Position numbers and translations under genes: made by a program
The notes under the pieces: generated by a model
What the model saw: the letters and a program-made list of their open reading frames with translations, nothing else
Database searches by the model: none
What the model was told of the DNA's origin: nothing
Shown: piece by piece, positions 8,294 through 16,366 of the stretch
Layout: each line of letters opens with the position of its first letter
Position numbering within the stretch: position 1 is the first letter of the stretch
Assembly (NCBI GenBank): GCA_016720905.1
Contig: JADKJT010000034.1
Span: forward strand, 62,001 to 126,000
DNA length: 64,000 nucleotides
Reading direction: 5' to 3'
Origin: Gemmatimonadaceae bacterium
GTDB taxonomy: Bacteria; Gemmatimonadota; Gemmatimonadetes; Gemmatimonadales; Gemmatimonadaceae

Positions 8294-10894
8294 ATGCGAC
8301 GCACTCCGCTTTCTCTGGTCGCGATCGGCCTCGCGCTGATTGCCTGCGCCAAGACGGCCACTCCGCCGGCTCCGGCACCCACGCCCGTCCCCGCTGCTGC
8401 ACCGGCCAACGCGCCGGGCCGAGGCGGTGGTGGTGGTGGTGGCGGTGGCGGTGGCGCACCTAACGCCGGTGGTGGCGGCAACCAGGGCGGTGCCCAAGGT
8501 GGTGCGGCGGCCGCGCAGGACCCCCAGCCTCGGCCGTACGCCACCGTGATCACGCCGCGCGCCGTGACCAAGTCCGGCGTGTTCAAGGTCCACCAGATCG
8601 GCAGTCGACTTTACTTCGAAATTCCGCGCAGCGAACTGGGCCGGGATTTCGTCATCGTCAGCACGCTCAATTCCACCCCGGACGAGATCGCCATTCGCGG
8701 TACGCAGGGCGGCAACAACCTCGTGCGCTTCGAGCGTCGCGACAACCGCATCCTGCTGCGCGAAGCCAGCTACAGCGAATTCAACTCCGACACGTCAACG
8801 GCGGGCAAGAAGGCGTTCGACCTGATTGCGCTTACCAAGATCCTCGCCGCCTTCAACGTGGAAGCGTACGGCGCCGACAGTGCGTCGGTCATTGAAGTGA
8901 CGCGCATGTTCACCGGCGGCGTTCCGGAGTATACCGCGCTGGGCGCGCGCGCCACCGTCGATGCCACGCGTTCCTATGTCGATCGATTCGCGGCGTTTTC
9001 GCGCAACGTGAATGTCACCGCCGTGCAGACGTTCACGCCGCAGGCCGCCGCGGCCGCCGCGCCCGGAGGTGGACGGGGTGGCGCCGGTGGGGCGCCGGGC
9101 GCGACCACGGAACGCTACACGTTCTCGATTGCCAAACTCCCCGACGTGCCGATGCAGCCGCGCCTCAATGACGACCGGGTCGGATACTTCGGGGTGTCGC
9201 AGCGCGACTTCTCCGGCGCGTATCAGCGCGTCGAGACCAAGCGCTACATCTCACGCTGGCGCCTCGAGTGCTCCGACGCCAAAGTCGGCACGCTGTGCGT
9301 GCCCAAGAAGCCCATCACGTACTACCTCGACCCCGCCACACCGGCGTGGATCAAGCCGTGGATCAAGCGCGGCATCGAAGACTGGCAGGTGGCGTTTGAA
9401 GCGGCCGGCTTCAGCAAGGGCATCGTTGCCGCCGAAGCGCCAGCCGATCCCGAGTTCTCCGGTGAAGACGCCACCGTATCGATGGTGCGCTGGCTGCCGT
9501 CAGCCACCGAGAACGCGGTCGGACCCAGCCTCAAGGACCCGCGCACCGGTGAAATTATCGACGCCGACGTGCAGACGTATCTCAACGTGATGAACCTCGC
9601 GCGCTCCTGGTACTTCACCCAGGTGGGTCATCTGGACAAGCGCACGCACAAGTTCCCGTTCCCCGATTCACTGATGGGGCGGCTGGTGGAGTACGTGACC
9701 GCGCACGAAGTCGGCCACACCCTGGGCTTCCCGCACAACTTCAAAGCCAGCTCGATGTATCCGATCGACTCGGTGCGGTCGAAGACGTGGGTGGCGAAGA
9801 TGGGCCACACGCCGACACTCATGGACTACTCGCGCTTCAACTATGTCGCGCAGCCGGAAGACAACATCGCGCTGGACGACCTGATTCCGAAGGTCGGACC
9901 CTATGACAAGTACGCCGTGATGTGGGGCTACTCGCCAATTGCCGGCGCCAGGTCACCCGAAGCCGAAAAGGCCACGCTGGACAAGTGGGCCAGGATGCAG
10001 GACACCATTCCGTGGTATCGCTTCGCGAGCGACGCCGGCGCGCAGGGATCCGATCCGGGCGAACAGTCGGAAGCGGTGGGTGACGCCGACGCCGTGAAGG
10101 CCACCACGCTGGGTGTGAAGAATCTCAAGCGCACCATGGCACTGATCGAAGCGGCCACGGCGTGGAAGGACGGCACCACGTACGACGATCTCGAGGAGAT
10201 CTACGGCCGCACCATCGGGCAGTGGGCCACCGAGATGGGCCATGTGGCGCGGATCATCGGCGGTGAATACAAGCAGGAGAAGCTGGTCGGTCAGAAAGGC
10301 GTGGTGTTCCGCAATGTCGAACCCGCGCGCCAGAAGGAGGCGCTCAAGTTCCTCCTCGACAACGCCTTCACCACGCCAACGTGGCTGTTGGATGAAAGCA
10401 TCCTGCGCAAGGTCGAAGCCAGCGGCAGTCTCAATCGTGTAGGCAACGCGCAAGCCCGCGCCCTGACCAGCATTGTCTCCAACGATCGGTTGGCGCGCAT
10501 GCTGGAAATGGAAGCGATGTCCAGGTCAAAGAGCGATGTCTACGCGGTGTCCGACATGCTGGCCGATCTCCGCAAGGGCCTGTGGAGCGAGATCAGCACG
10601 GGCAACGACATTGATGCGTTCCGTCGTCGCCTGCAGCGTTTGTATCTCGAAGCGATGGCCAGCAAGATCAACCCGCCGGCCGCGGCCGCCGCCGCACCGG
10701 CTGGTGGCGCAGGGCGTGGCGGTGGTGCCGCACCGGTCTCCACGGCCGATTTCCGTCCGATTCTCAAGAGCGAAATGCGCGCACTGGACGCCGACCTGGC
10801 GACCGCCATCGCCAAGACATCAGATCGCATGACCAAGGCGCATCTTGAAGATGCGCGCGATCAGATCAAGCAAATGCTGGATCCCAAGAGCTGA
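8294..10894 (+). CDS. Zinc-dependent metalloprotease lipoprotein 1 (DUF5117/DUF4953 type)
   Basis: An 866-residue exported protein. The N-terminus is a lipoprotein signal (LALIAC, modified Cys near residue 17), so it is probably anchored to a membrane. A poly-Gly run of 12 residues follows, encoded by a GGT/GGC triplet repeat at about 8421-8456. The DUF5117-like domain starts at PRPYATVITPRA. The gluzincin/metzincin-like site HEVGHTLGFPH (His471, Glu472, His475, third His at 481) gives three zinc ligands and the catalytic Glu. The C-terminal ~350 residues contain the DUF4953-type segment LMDYSRFNYVAQPED and helices. A second copy of the gene lies at 12504-15101. The ATG at 8294 has no SD; the leader is CT-rich. 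Predicted role: extracellular peptide degradation. Confidence 0.9.
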   Translation: MRRTPLSLVAIGLALIACAKTATPPAPAPTPVPAAAPANAPGRGGGGGGGGGGGAPNAGGGGNQGGAQGGAAAAQDPQPRPYATVITPRAVTKSGVFKVHQIGSRLYFEIPRSELGRDFVIVSTLNSTPDEIAIRGTQGGNNLVRFERRDNRILLREASYSEFNSDTSTAGKKAFDLIALTKILAAFNVEAYGADSASVIEVTRMFTGGVPEYTALGARATVDATRSYVDRFAAFSRNVNVTAVQTFTPQAAAAAAPGGGRGGAGGAPGATTERYTFSIAKLPDVPMQPRLNDDRVGYFGVSQRDFSGAYQRVETKRYISRWRLECSDAKVGTLCVPKKPITYYLDPATPAWIKPWIKRGIEDWQVAFEAAGFSKGIVAAEAPADPEFSGEDATVSMVRWLPSATENAVGPSLKDPRTGEIIDADVQTYLNVMNLARSWYFTQVGHLDKRTHKFPFPDSLMGRLVEYVTAHEVGHTLGFPHNFKASSMYPIDSVRSKTWVAKMGHTPTLMDYSRFNYVAQPEDNIALDDLIPKVGPYDKYAVMWGYSPIAGARSPEAEKATLDKWARMQDTIPWYRFASDAGAQGSDPGEQSEAVGDADAVKATTLGVKNLKRTMALIEAATAWKDGTTYDDLEEIYGRTIGQWATEMGHVARIIGGEYKQEKLVGQKGVVFRNVEPARQKEALKFLLDNAFTTPTWLLDESILRKVEASGSLNRVGNAQARALTSIVSNDRLARMLEMEAMSRSKSDVYAVSDMLADLRKGLWSEISTGNDIDAFRRRLQRLYLEAMASKINPPAAAAAAPAGGAGRGGGAAPVSTADFRPILKSEMRALDADLATAIAKTSDRMTKAHLEDARDQIKQMLDPKS

Positions 10895-10895
10895 G

Positions 10896-11023
10896 GTGCC
10901 GGAGGTTTGAGCAACTGAAGCGTTGAGCGCCAGAGGGGTGAGCCGGTGAGGGCAGATCCTGATTCTGCCCTCTCTGGCTCACCCCTCTGGCGCTCAACGC
11001 TTCAGTTGCTCACCTCTCCGGCA
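10896..11023. repeat. Large palindromic intergenic repeat, family A copy 1
   Basis: Two arms of about 55 bases pair almost perfectly around GGCAGATCCTGATTCTGCC. The core left arm holds GCAACTGAAGCGTTGAGCGC and the right arm its complement. It begins one base after the metalloprotease stop and ends two bases before the stop of the convergent beta-helix gene. It may therefore act as a bidirectional terminator, but related copies at 20016-20161 and 60199-60343 show that it belongs to a dispersed repeat family. Confidence 0.9.
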
Positions 11024-11025
11024 AC

Positions 11026-12297
11026 TCACCACTCAACCATCCCCACCACCTTGTCCTTGATCATGATGGTCCGGTCCGGCACGACCGTGCCCGGCGCCAG
11101 ATGGCACCCATCCACATACGCGCGAACCCCGATGGAAACACCCGCGCCGATCTTGGAGCGAAACACCACCGACCAGTCCTTGACCGAGACGTTGTCCCCG
11201 ATGCGCGTCACCTCGTGCGGCAGGCTGGCATCGTCCGCACCGCCATGCACCACCACGTGATAACCGAACTGATCCCCGTTGCCCACATCAATGTCACTGT
11301 GTTCCAGTGCATGAAAGGTCACGCGATCCTGCAGACGCCCGACAATGCCGAAGTGAAAATGCTCTCCTTCATCCGCGCGAATCGAGACGTCCCGGCCCAC
11401 CTTGGCCAATAACGCCATCAGCGGATCATCCATGCGCACGCCGCCCACAATGCGCATCTGAATTTCGGGATGAGACTCCGACAGTCCGGCAAACGTCGGC
11501 AGATCGGCATCATGATTGAAATCCGAGTGCCCCGGATCGCGCCCGGCGCCCAGCAACTGCGAGGGCGAGATATGCGCCAGGTCGGAGTAACCGGCCGCGA
11601 ACGAGCCATTCACATGCAGCACCCCGTGCATGAACTCGCGGTCGGCATCGGTCACCTTGGTGACTTTGCCAAGCGCCTCGTTGTCAGCCTGTTCCTGGGT
11701 CTGGATCCACTTCCCGGGAAGGACCTTCGTGCCCGAGTGAATCACAATGCCGGGTGAGACCTTCACCAGGTGCGTGACCATGGCATCCGGCTCGACCGTC
11801 GCGCCATCGACGATGGAGTTGAACCCGACAAACGCGGGCAATCCCTTGGGCGCCCCGATAGTGGCCGGTCCGATGATGGTCGCCCCGTGCGCGATGCTCA
11901 CGAAGTCGCCAACCACCACCAGCTTTCCGGACAGCACCACGTTGTCCTGCACATTGGTGTTGTCGCCAATCGCGATCGGTCCCAGCGTCCCATCGAGCGA
12001 GGCAAACGGCCCGACGAACGATCGACAGCCGATCATGATCCGATCGGCCCGCTCGCGGTGGACGCTGGGATCGACATACGAGGCGAATCCCGGACCGGCG
12101 GTTTCCGGAAAGACAGAACCGTGGTCACTGAGCTGGGTAAGGGCGCTGCAGGAGGATGTGCCGGAACCCGCCTCGCTATGGATCGGCGCTCCCGACTTCA
12201 TGGCCGTCGGTTCCGCCTTGCTCGCGGTCGCCACCGGCTTCACCTGCGGGTGTTGCGCCACTGCCTGAGCGGGAGCATTGAGCATGCATAGCGACAT
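11026..12297 (-). CDS. Secreted left-handed beta-helix protein, carbonic-anhydrase/acyltransferase-like
   Basis: About 423 residues. The middle and C-terminal parts show hexapeptide-repeat character typical of left-handed beta-helices ([LIV]-G-x4), for example TLGPIAIGDNTNVQDNVVLSG, VVGDFVSIAHGATIIGPATIG and RIGDNVSVKDWSVVFRSKIG. Gamma-class carbonic anhydrases and hexapeptide transferases have this fold. His residues in SIAHGATI and in HGVLHVNG/HFHFG regions could bind metal, but the gamma-CA triad is not confidently mapped. The N-terminus ends in A-P-A-Q-A-V-A-Q, a likely signal peptidase site. No good start exists: ATG at 12297 gives a signal lacking basic residues, and a better ATG lies out of frame at 12333 (see findings). 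It converges on metalloprotease 1 with repeat A1 between. Confidence 0.7.
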   Translation of the reverse strand: MSLCMLNAPAQAVAQHPQVKPVATASKAEPTAMKSGAPIHSEAGSGTSSCSALTQLSDHGSVFPETAGPGFASYVDPSVHRERADRIMIGCRSFVGPFASLDGTLGPIAIGDNTNVQDNVVLSGKLVVVGDFVSIAHGATIIGPATIGAPKGLPAFVGFNSIVDGATVEPDAMVTHLVKVSPGIVIHSGTKVLPGKWIQTQEQADNEALGKVTKVTDADREFMHGVLHVNGSFAAGYSDLAHISPSQLLGAGRDPGHSDFNHDADLPTFAGLSESHPEIQMRIVGGVRMDDPLMALLAKVGRDVSIRADEGEHFHFGIVGRLQDRVTFHALEHSDIDVGNGDQFGYHVVVHGGADDASLPHEVTRIGDNVSVKDWSVVFRSKIGAGVSIGVRAYVDGCHLAPGTVVPDRTIMIKDKVVGMVEW

Positions 12298-12503
12298 CAA
12301 GACTACAGTGAATGCAAATGGGGTTTCTTCATGACCGATTCCGGCGGTAAGGGAGGCGTTGGGGGCTCAGGGGAGTATCGGCCACTCGTCCCCTTTGCTG
12401 AGTAGCTCCACCTCACTCGCCGCTGTCCGCGCGCCGGTCAGCCCAATAGACTCAAGCGTGCCGCGCCCGCCTCGGGTTTGGCCCTCCTTCCCTTCCCCTC
12501 CCA

Positions 12504-15101
12504 ATGCGAATTCGCTCCCTTCCGCTTGTAGCGGCCGGACTGGCGCTCGCGGCTTGTCAGCCCGCGAAGAAGCCGGCCACCACGCCGACGCCCGTGCCTA
12601 CCAGAAATGCCGGCAATACGCCTGCGCCCGGTACGCCAACACCGGGTACGCCGACGCCGGGTACGCCCACGCCAGGAAATCCCAATCAGCCACCGGCCGG
12701 CATCCCGAATCTGGCCGGCTTGGCCGGAGGCGGCGGCGCCGATCCGAACCCGCGTCCCTACGCCACCGTCATCACGCCGCGCGCCAAGTCCAAGAAGGGC
12801 GTGTTTGACGTGCACCAGATCGGCTCGCGCCTCTATTTCGAAATCCCGGCCGATCAGCTCAACAAGGATTTCGTTATCACGTCGGTGCTCGCCGGTACGG
12901 CCGCCAGCATCGGCATCAATGGCACGCTCGGCACCGACAACGTCATCCGGTTCGAGCGGCGCGAAAATCGCGTCTTCGTCCGCAACATCAATTTCAACAA
13001 CGTCGCCACCGACAGCGCGCTCTCGACCGGTCGCGCCATGTCGCTGATCGGCGTCTTTCCCATCATGACCGCGCTCAACGTCGAAGCGTACGGCAAGGAC
13101 AGCGCATCGGTCGTCGAAGTAACGCGCATGTTCACCGGCGGCGTGACCGAGTTTGTTGCCAACGGCCGTCGCGCCACGGTCGACGCCACGCGCTCATACA
13201 TCGACAAATTCGCCGCGTTCTCGCGCAACGTGAACGTCACGGCCGTTCAGACGTACACACCGCAGGGCGGCGCGGGCGGACTGCCGAACATTCCGGGACT
13301 GACGCTCGGCGGCGGACCCTCGGCGGTCACGGAAGCGTTCACCTTCTCCATCGTGCGTCTGCCGGACGTCCCCATGACGCCGCGGTTCATGGACGCGCGC
13401 GTGGGATTCTTCGGGGAAACGAAAACCGACTTTGGTTCGCCCCAGCAGCGGGTGCTACCGCGCCAGTATATCGCCCGGTGGCGGCTCGAGTGCTCCGACA
13501 AGAAGGTCGGCAATCTGTGCGTGCCCAAGAAGGCCATCACGTACTACGTCGATCCCGCCACGCCGAACTGGCTCAAGCCGTGGATCAAGGCCGGTATCGA
13601 AGAGTGGCAGGGCGCGTTTGAAGGGGCCGGTTTCAGCAAAGGCATCGTAGCCGGCGACGTGCCCAACGATCCGGACTTCTCCGGCGAAGACGCGTCGGTG
13701 GCCATGGTGCGCTGGTTGCCAAGCCCCGTGGCGAATGCCGTCGGTCCCAGCACCACCGACCCGCGCACCGGCGAGATCATCGATGCCGACGTGCAGATGT
13801 ATCACAACATCATGGACCTCCAGCGTGACTGGTATTTCTCGCAGGTGGGTCATCTGGACAAGCGCGCGCAGACATTCCCGTTCCCCGATTCCCTGATGGG
13901 ACGGCTGGTGCAGTTCGTGGCCGCGCATGAAGTGGGGCACACGCTCGGCTTCCCGCACAACATGAAGGGCAGTTCGATGTATCCGATCGACTCCATCCGC
14001 TCGCGGAGCTGGGTCGCGAAGATGGGTCACTCGCCGTCCATCATGGACTACGCGCGCTTCAATTACATCGCCCAGCCCGAAGACGGTATTCCCCTGTCCG
14101 ACCTCATTCCCAAGGTTGGTCCGTACGACAAGTTCGCCGTCATGTGGGGCTACAAGCCCATCCCCGGCGCCACCACGCCGGAAGCGGAACGTGCCACGTT
14201 GGATTCGTGGGCGCGCATGCAGGACACGGTGCCGTGGTATCGCTTTGGTGGCGGGGCCGTTGACCCGGGTGAGCAGTCCGAGGCCATCGGTGACGCCGAT
14301 GCCGTGAAGGCCACGCGACTCGGCTTCAGGAATCTTCGGCGCATCGTCGATCTGGTCGTTCCCGCATCCACCATCGACAAGACCGCCGACTACTCCCTGC
14401 TGCGCTCCACGTATGGCGCGGTACTTGGGCAGTGGGCCACCGAGGCCAACCACGTCACCCGCATTGTTGGCGGATCCAACAAGCAGGAAAAGGCGGCCAG
14501 TCAGAGTGGTCCCGTGTGGACCGTGGTGCCGCGTGCGCGACAGAAGGAAGCCGTGCAGTTCCTGATTGACGAAGTGTTTGCCACACCAACGGCGATGATC
14601 AAGCCGGAGATCCTGAGCAAGCTCGAGTCCGATGGCAATATCAATCGGGTGAGCGGCGCCCAGGGTCGTGTGCTGAGTGCGCTCGTCAGCAATGCGAAAC
14701 TCCAGCGCATGGTGGAATTCGAAGCCATGGCCGCCAACAAGAGCTCTGTGTACTCACTCGGCGAGATGCTCACCGACCTGCGTCGCGGGCTCTGGAAGGA
14801 GATCTACACCGGCGCCCCGATTGACGCCTATCGTCGCCGTCTGCAGGCCACGTATGTGGAGGCCATGGCCAGCAAGATCAAACCGCCCGCCGCCAACGCG
14901 CAGGATGCGTTGCTGGCGCAGCTGCTGGGTGGCGGCGGCCCGGCTGGTACTCGCGACTTCCGTCCCTTGCTCAAGGACGAAATGCGCACCCTCGATCGCG
15001 AGCTGGCCACCGCCATCGGCAAGACCGGCGATCGCGCCTCACGCGCGCACCTAAGTGACGTGCGCGATCAGATCAAGGCCATGCTGGACGTAAAGGACTG
15101 A
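12504..15101 (+). CDS. Zinc-dependent metalloprotease lipoprotein 2 (paralogue of 8294-10894)
   Basis: An 865-residue paralogue of metalloprotease 1, alignable along its whole length from PRPYATVITPRA onward. The N-terminal lipobox LALAAC points to membrane anchoring. The active site HEVGHTLGFPH starts at His475. It differs from copy 1 in its linker after the lipobox, which is a Thr-Pro-Gly repeat rather than poly-Gly. The C-terminal helical region again ends in an ARD/VRD-Q-I-K-x-MLD motif. The leader before the ATG is CT-rich with no SD, as in copy 1. A strong terminator follows. The two paralogues are separated by the beta-helix gene on the other strand, so simple tandem duplication was followed by insertion or inversion, or they diverged long ago. 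Confidence 0.9.
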   Translation: MRIRSLPLVAAGLALAACQPAKKPATTPTPVPTRNAGNTPAPGTPTPGTPTPGTPTPGNPNQPPAGIPNLAGLAGGGGADPNPRPYATVITPRAKSKKGVFDVHQIGSRLYFEIPADQLNKDFVITSVLAGTAASIGINGTLGTDNVIRFERRENRVFVRNINFNNVATDSALSTGRAMSLIGVFPIMTALNVEAYGKDSASVVEVTRMFTGGVTEFVANGRRATVDATRSYIDKFAAFSRNVNVTAVQTYTPQGGAGGLPNIPGLTLGGGPSAVTEAFTFSIVRLPDVPMTPRFMDARVGFFGETKTDFGSPQQRVLPRQYIARWRLECSDKKVGNLCVPKKAITYYVDPATPNWLKPWIKAGIEEWQGAFEGAGFSKGIVAGDVPNDPDFSGEDASVAMVRWLPSPVANAVGPSTTDPRTGEIIDADVQMYHNIMDLQRDWYFSQVGHLDKRAQTFPFPDSLMGRLVQFVAAHEVGHTLGFPHNMKGSSMYPIDSIRSRSWVAKMGHSPSIMDYARFNYIAQPEDGIPLSDLIPKVGPYDKFAVMWGYKPIPGATTPEAERATLDSWARMQDTVPWYRFGGGAVDPGEQSEAIGDADAVKATRLGFRNLRRIVDLVVPASTIDKTADYSLLRSTYGAVLGQWATEANHVTRIVGGSNKQEKAASQSGPVWTVVPRARQKEAVQFLIDEVFATPTAMIKPEILSKLESDGNINRVSGAQGRVLSALVSNAKLQRMVEFEAMAANKSSVYSLGEMLTDLRRGLWKEIYTGAPIDAYRRRLQATYVEAMASKIKPPAANAQDALLAQLLGGGGPAGTRDFRPLLKDEMRTLDRELATAIGKTGDRASRAHLSDVRDQIKAMLDVKD
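12630..12674 (+). repeat. In-frame 15-bp tandem repeat coding G-T-P-T-P
   Basis: Three units of GGTACGCCNACNCCN (12630-12644, 12645-12659, 12660-12674), with partial units on either side, encode the flexible Pro/Thr linker of metalloprotease 2 just after its lipobox. Units are 15 bp, so copy-number change would keep the frame and alter only tether length. Confidence 0.85.
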
Positions 15102-15126
15102 CGCAGCACGGTGTGGCAGTGAACAC

Positions 15127-15160
15127 CCGGGAGGCCAACGCATCGGCCTCCCGGTTTTTT
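15127..15160 (+). terminator. Rho-independent terminator of metalloprotease 2
   Basis: CCGGGAGGCC (15127-15136) and GGCCTCCCGG (15145-15154) form a perfect 10-bp stem with an 8-base loop, followed directly by six T residues (15155-15160). It lies 26 bases after the stop codon and is the clearest intrinsic terminator in the window. Confidence 0.9.
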
Positions 15161-15177
15161 GCCCTCGCAAAACCGCA

Positions 15178-16248
15178 TCAACACTGCGGAACGCGAAATG
15201 CAATCAGCGTCAAGGCCATGGCGCCGCTGCGTGCACCCAGTCGATTCTGCGCCACGTACAGCGTGTCGTTCGTCAGCGCGAAAACGGGACGCGTGTCTGT
15301 CGCCACGGGCACGAGATGATCGATGCAGGACGACCGCCCATCCGGCGCGATGGTGGACAGGTATGCCCGGACTTCCATCGAACCCTTTTCCATGATGAAG
15401 TCCAGATGCAGCAGCGCGGTGCGATTACCGGACAGCGCTCCCAACAGTACCAGCAACGAGGCCGGCGCCGCCTCCCTTGTCGCCACGCGCGTGCTGTCCA
15501 GTCGCGTATCAAGATCTGGTGGCACACCGCGACGGAACCGCGACAACGGTGTGGCTGAATCAAGCACGACACCCGCCGTATCGAGATGGTACACCACGTT
15601 TGCGCCGGTGAAACCCACGCGGTAGCCGCGTGGACCAAATGTGGCGAGTGATGTCGGAAACGATTCGGCGATGCGCGGATGCGCCAGCAACACCGGGGGA
15701 ATGGGGCCGAGTTGCCGCACGGCCGAATCCCCCGGCGTGAGAAGCGCGATACTGGTGGTGTGCAGGAGATCCTGCATGCCGAAGAGCACCGTGTCACCCT
15801 GTGTCGCCAGGCTGAACGCTTGCGCTGGCAGTCGATAGGCGCCGAGGTGTGCGTGACGCGTCGTCGAGTAGACACTCATCCGATTGAGCGCGGCATCGGC
15901 GATCAGCAACAGCGAATCGCCCACCAGCGCCAGTGCCGTTGGCCCGATGAATTGGCCCATGCCGTTGCCTCGCGTCCCGATGGTTCGACGAAACTGACCG
16001 TCGCGCGCGAATTCGAGGACGGTGCCACTGCCGACGTCGGCCACGAACACCGCTGTGGGGCTCACCACTACCGCCGCCGGATCGGTCAAATAGTTCAGTC
16101 CATCGCGCTGCAACTCCACCGCTGGATGGGCACTGCCCAGTGTGTCGGCGGCAACAGTGTCGCCCGTGCCCTTGGTGCACCCGCCGCTCATGCCCCACGT
16201 GACCATCAGCAGCAGGTACTGTGTCGCACGCACCGCCGATCGGGTCAT
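15178..16248 (-). CDS. NHL/6-bladed beta-propeller lipoprotein
   Basis: A 356-residue protein. The N-terminus MTRSAVRATQYLLLMVTWG leads to a lipobox-like S-G-G-C, so a lipoprotein is likely. The body repeats short propeller blades: LNYLTDPAAVVVSPTAVFVADVGSGTVLEFARDGQFRRTIG followed by GPTALALVGDSLLLIADAALNRMSVY, the D-x-x-N-R-V/M pattern of NHL or six-bladed propeller domains. Such proteins bind ligands or partners and have no fixed enzymatic role. ATG at 16248 is chosen because AGGA lies about eight bases upstream; the frame runs on to 16749 but that part overlaps the divergent kinase gene. About 118 bases separate it from the kinase start on the opposite strand, leaving room for two promoters. 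Confidence 0.8.
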   Translation of the reverse strand: MTRSAVRATQYLLLMVTWGMSGGCTKGTGDTVAADTLGSAHPAVELQRDGLNYLTDPAAVVVSPTAVFVADVGSGTVLEFARDGQFRRTIGTRGNGMGQFIGPTALALVGDSLLLIADAALNRMSVYSTTRHAHLGAYRLPAQAFSLATQGDTVLFGMQDLLHTTSIALLTPGDSAVRQLGPIPPVLLAHPRIAESFPTSLATFGPRGYRVGFTGANVVYHLDTAGVVLDSATPLSRFRRGVPPDLDTRLDSTRVATREAAPASLLVLLGALSGNRTALLHLDFIMEKGSMEVRAYLSTIAPDGRSSCIDHLVPVATDTRPVFALTNDTLYVAQNRLGARSGAMALTLIAFRVPQC

Positions 16249-16366
16249 CTGGTTCCTGGAACGAGTGCAGCAGTGGTTGCTGTGGCCCAGGCAAGTTACT
16301 CCTGCCGCGCGGGCAACGCCTGCGGACTGACACTCGCTACCGTCCGTCACGTATTTTCCGGTACCC

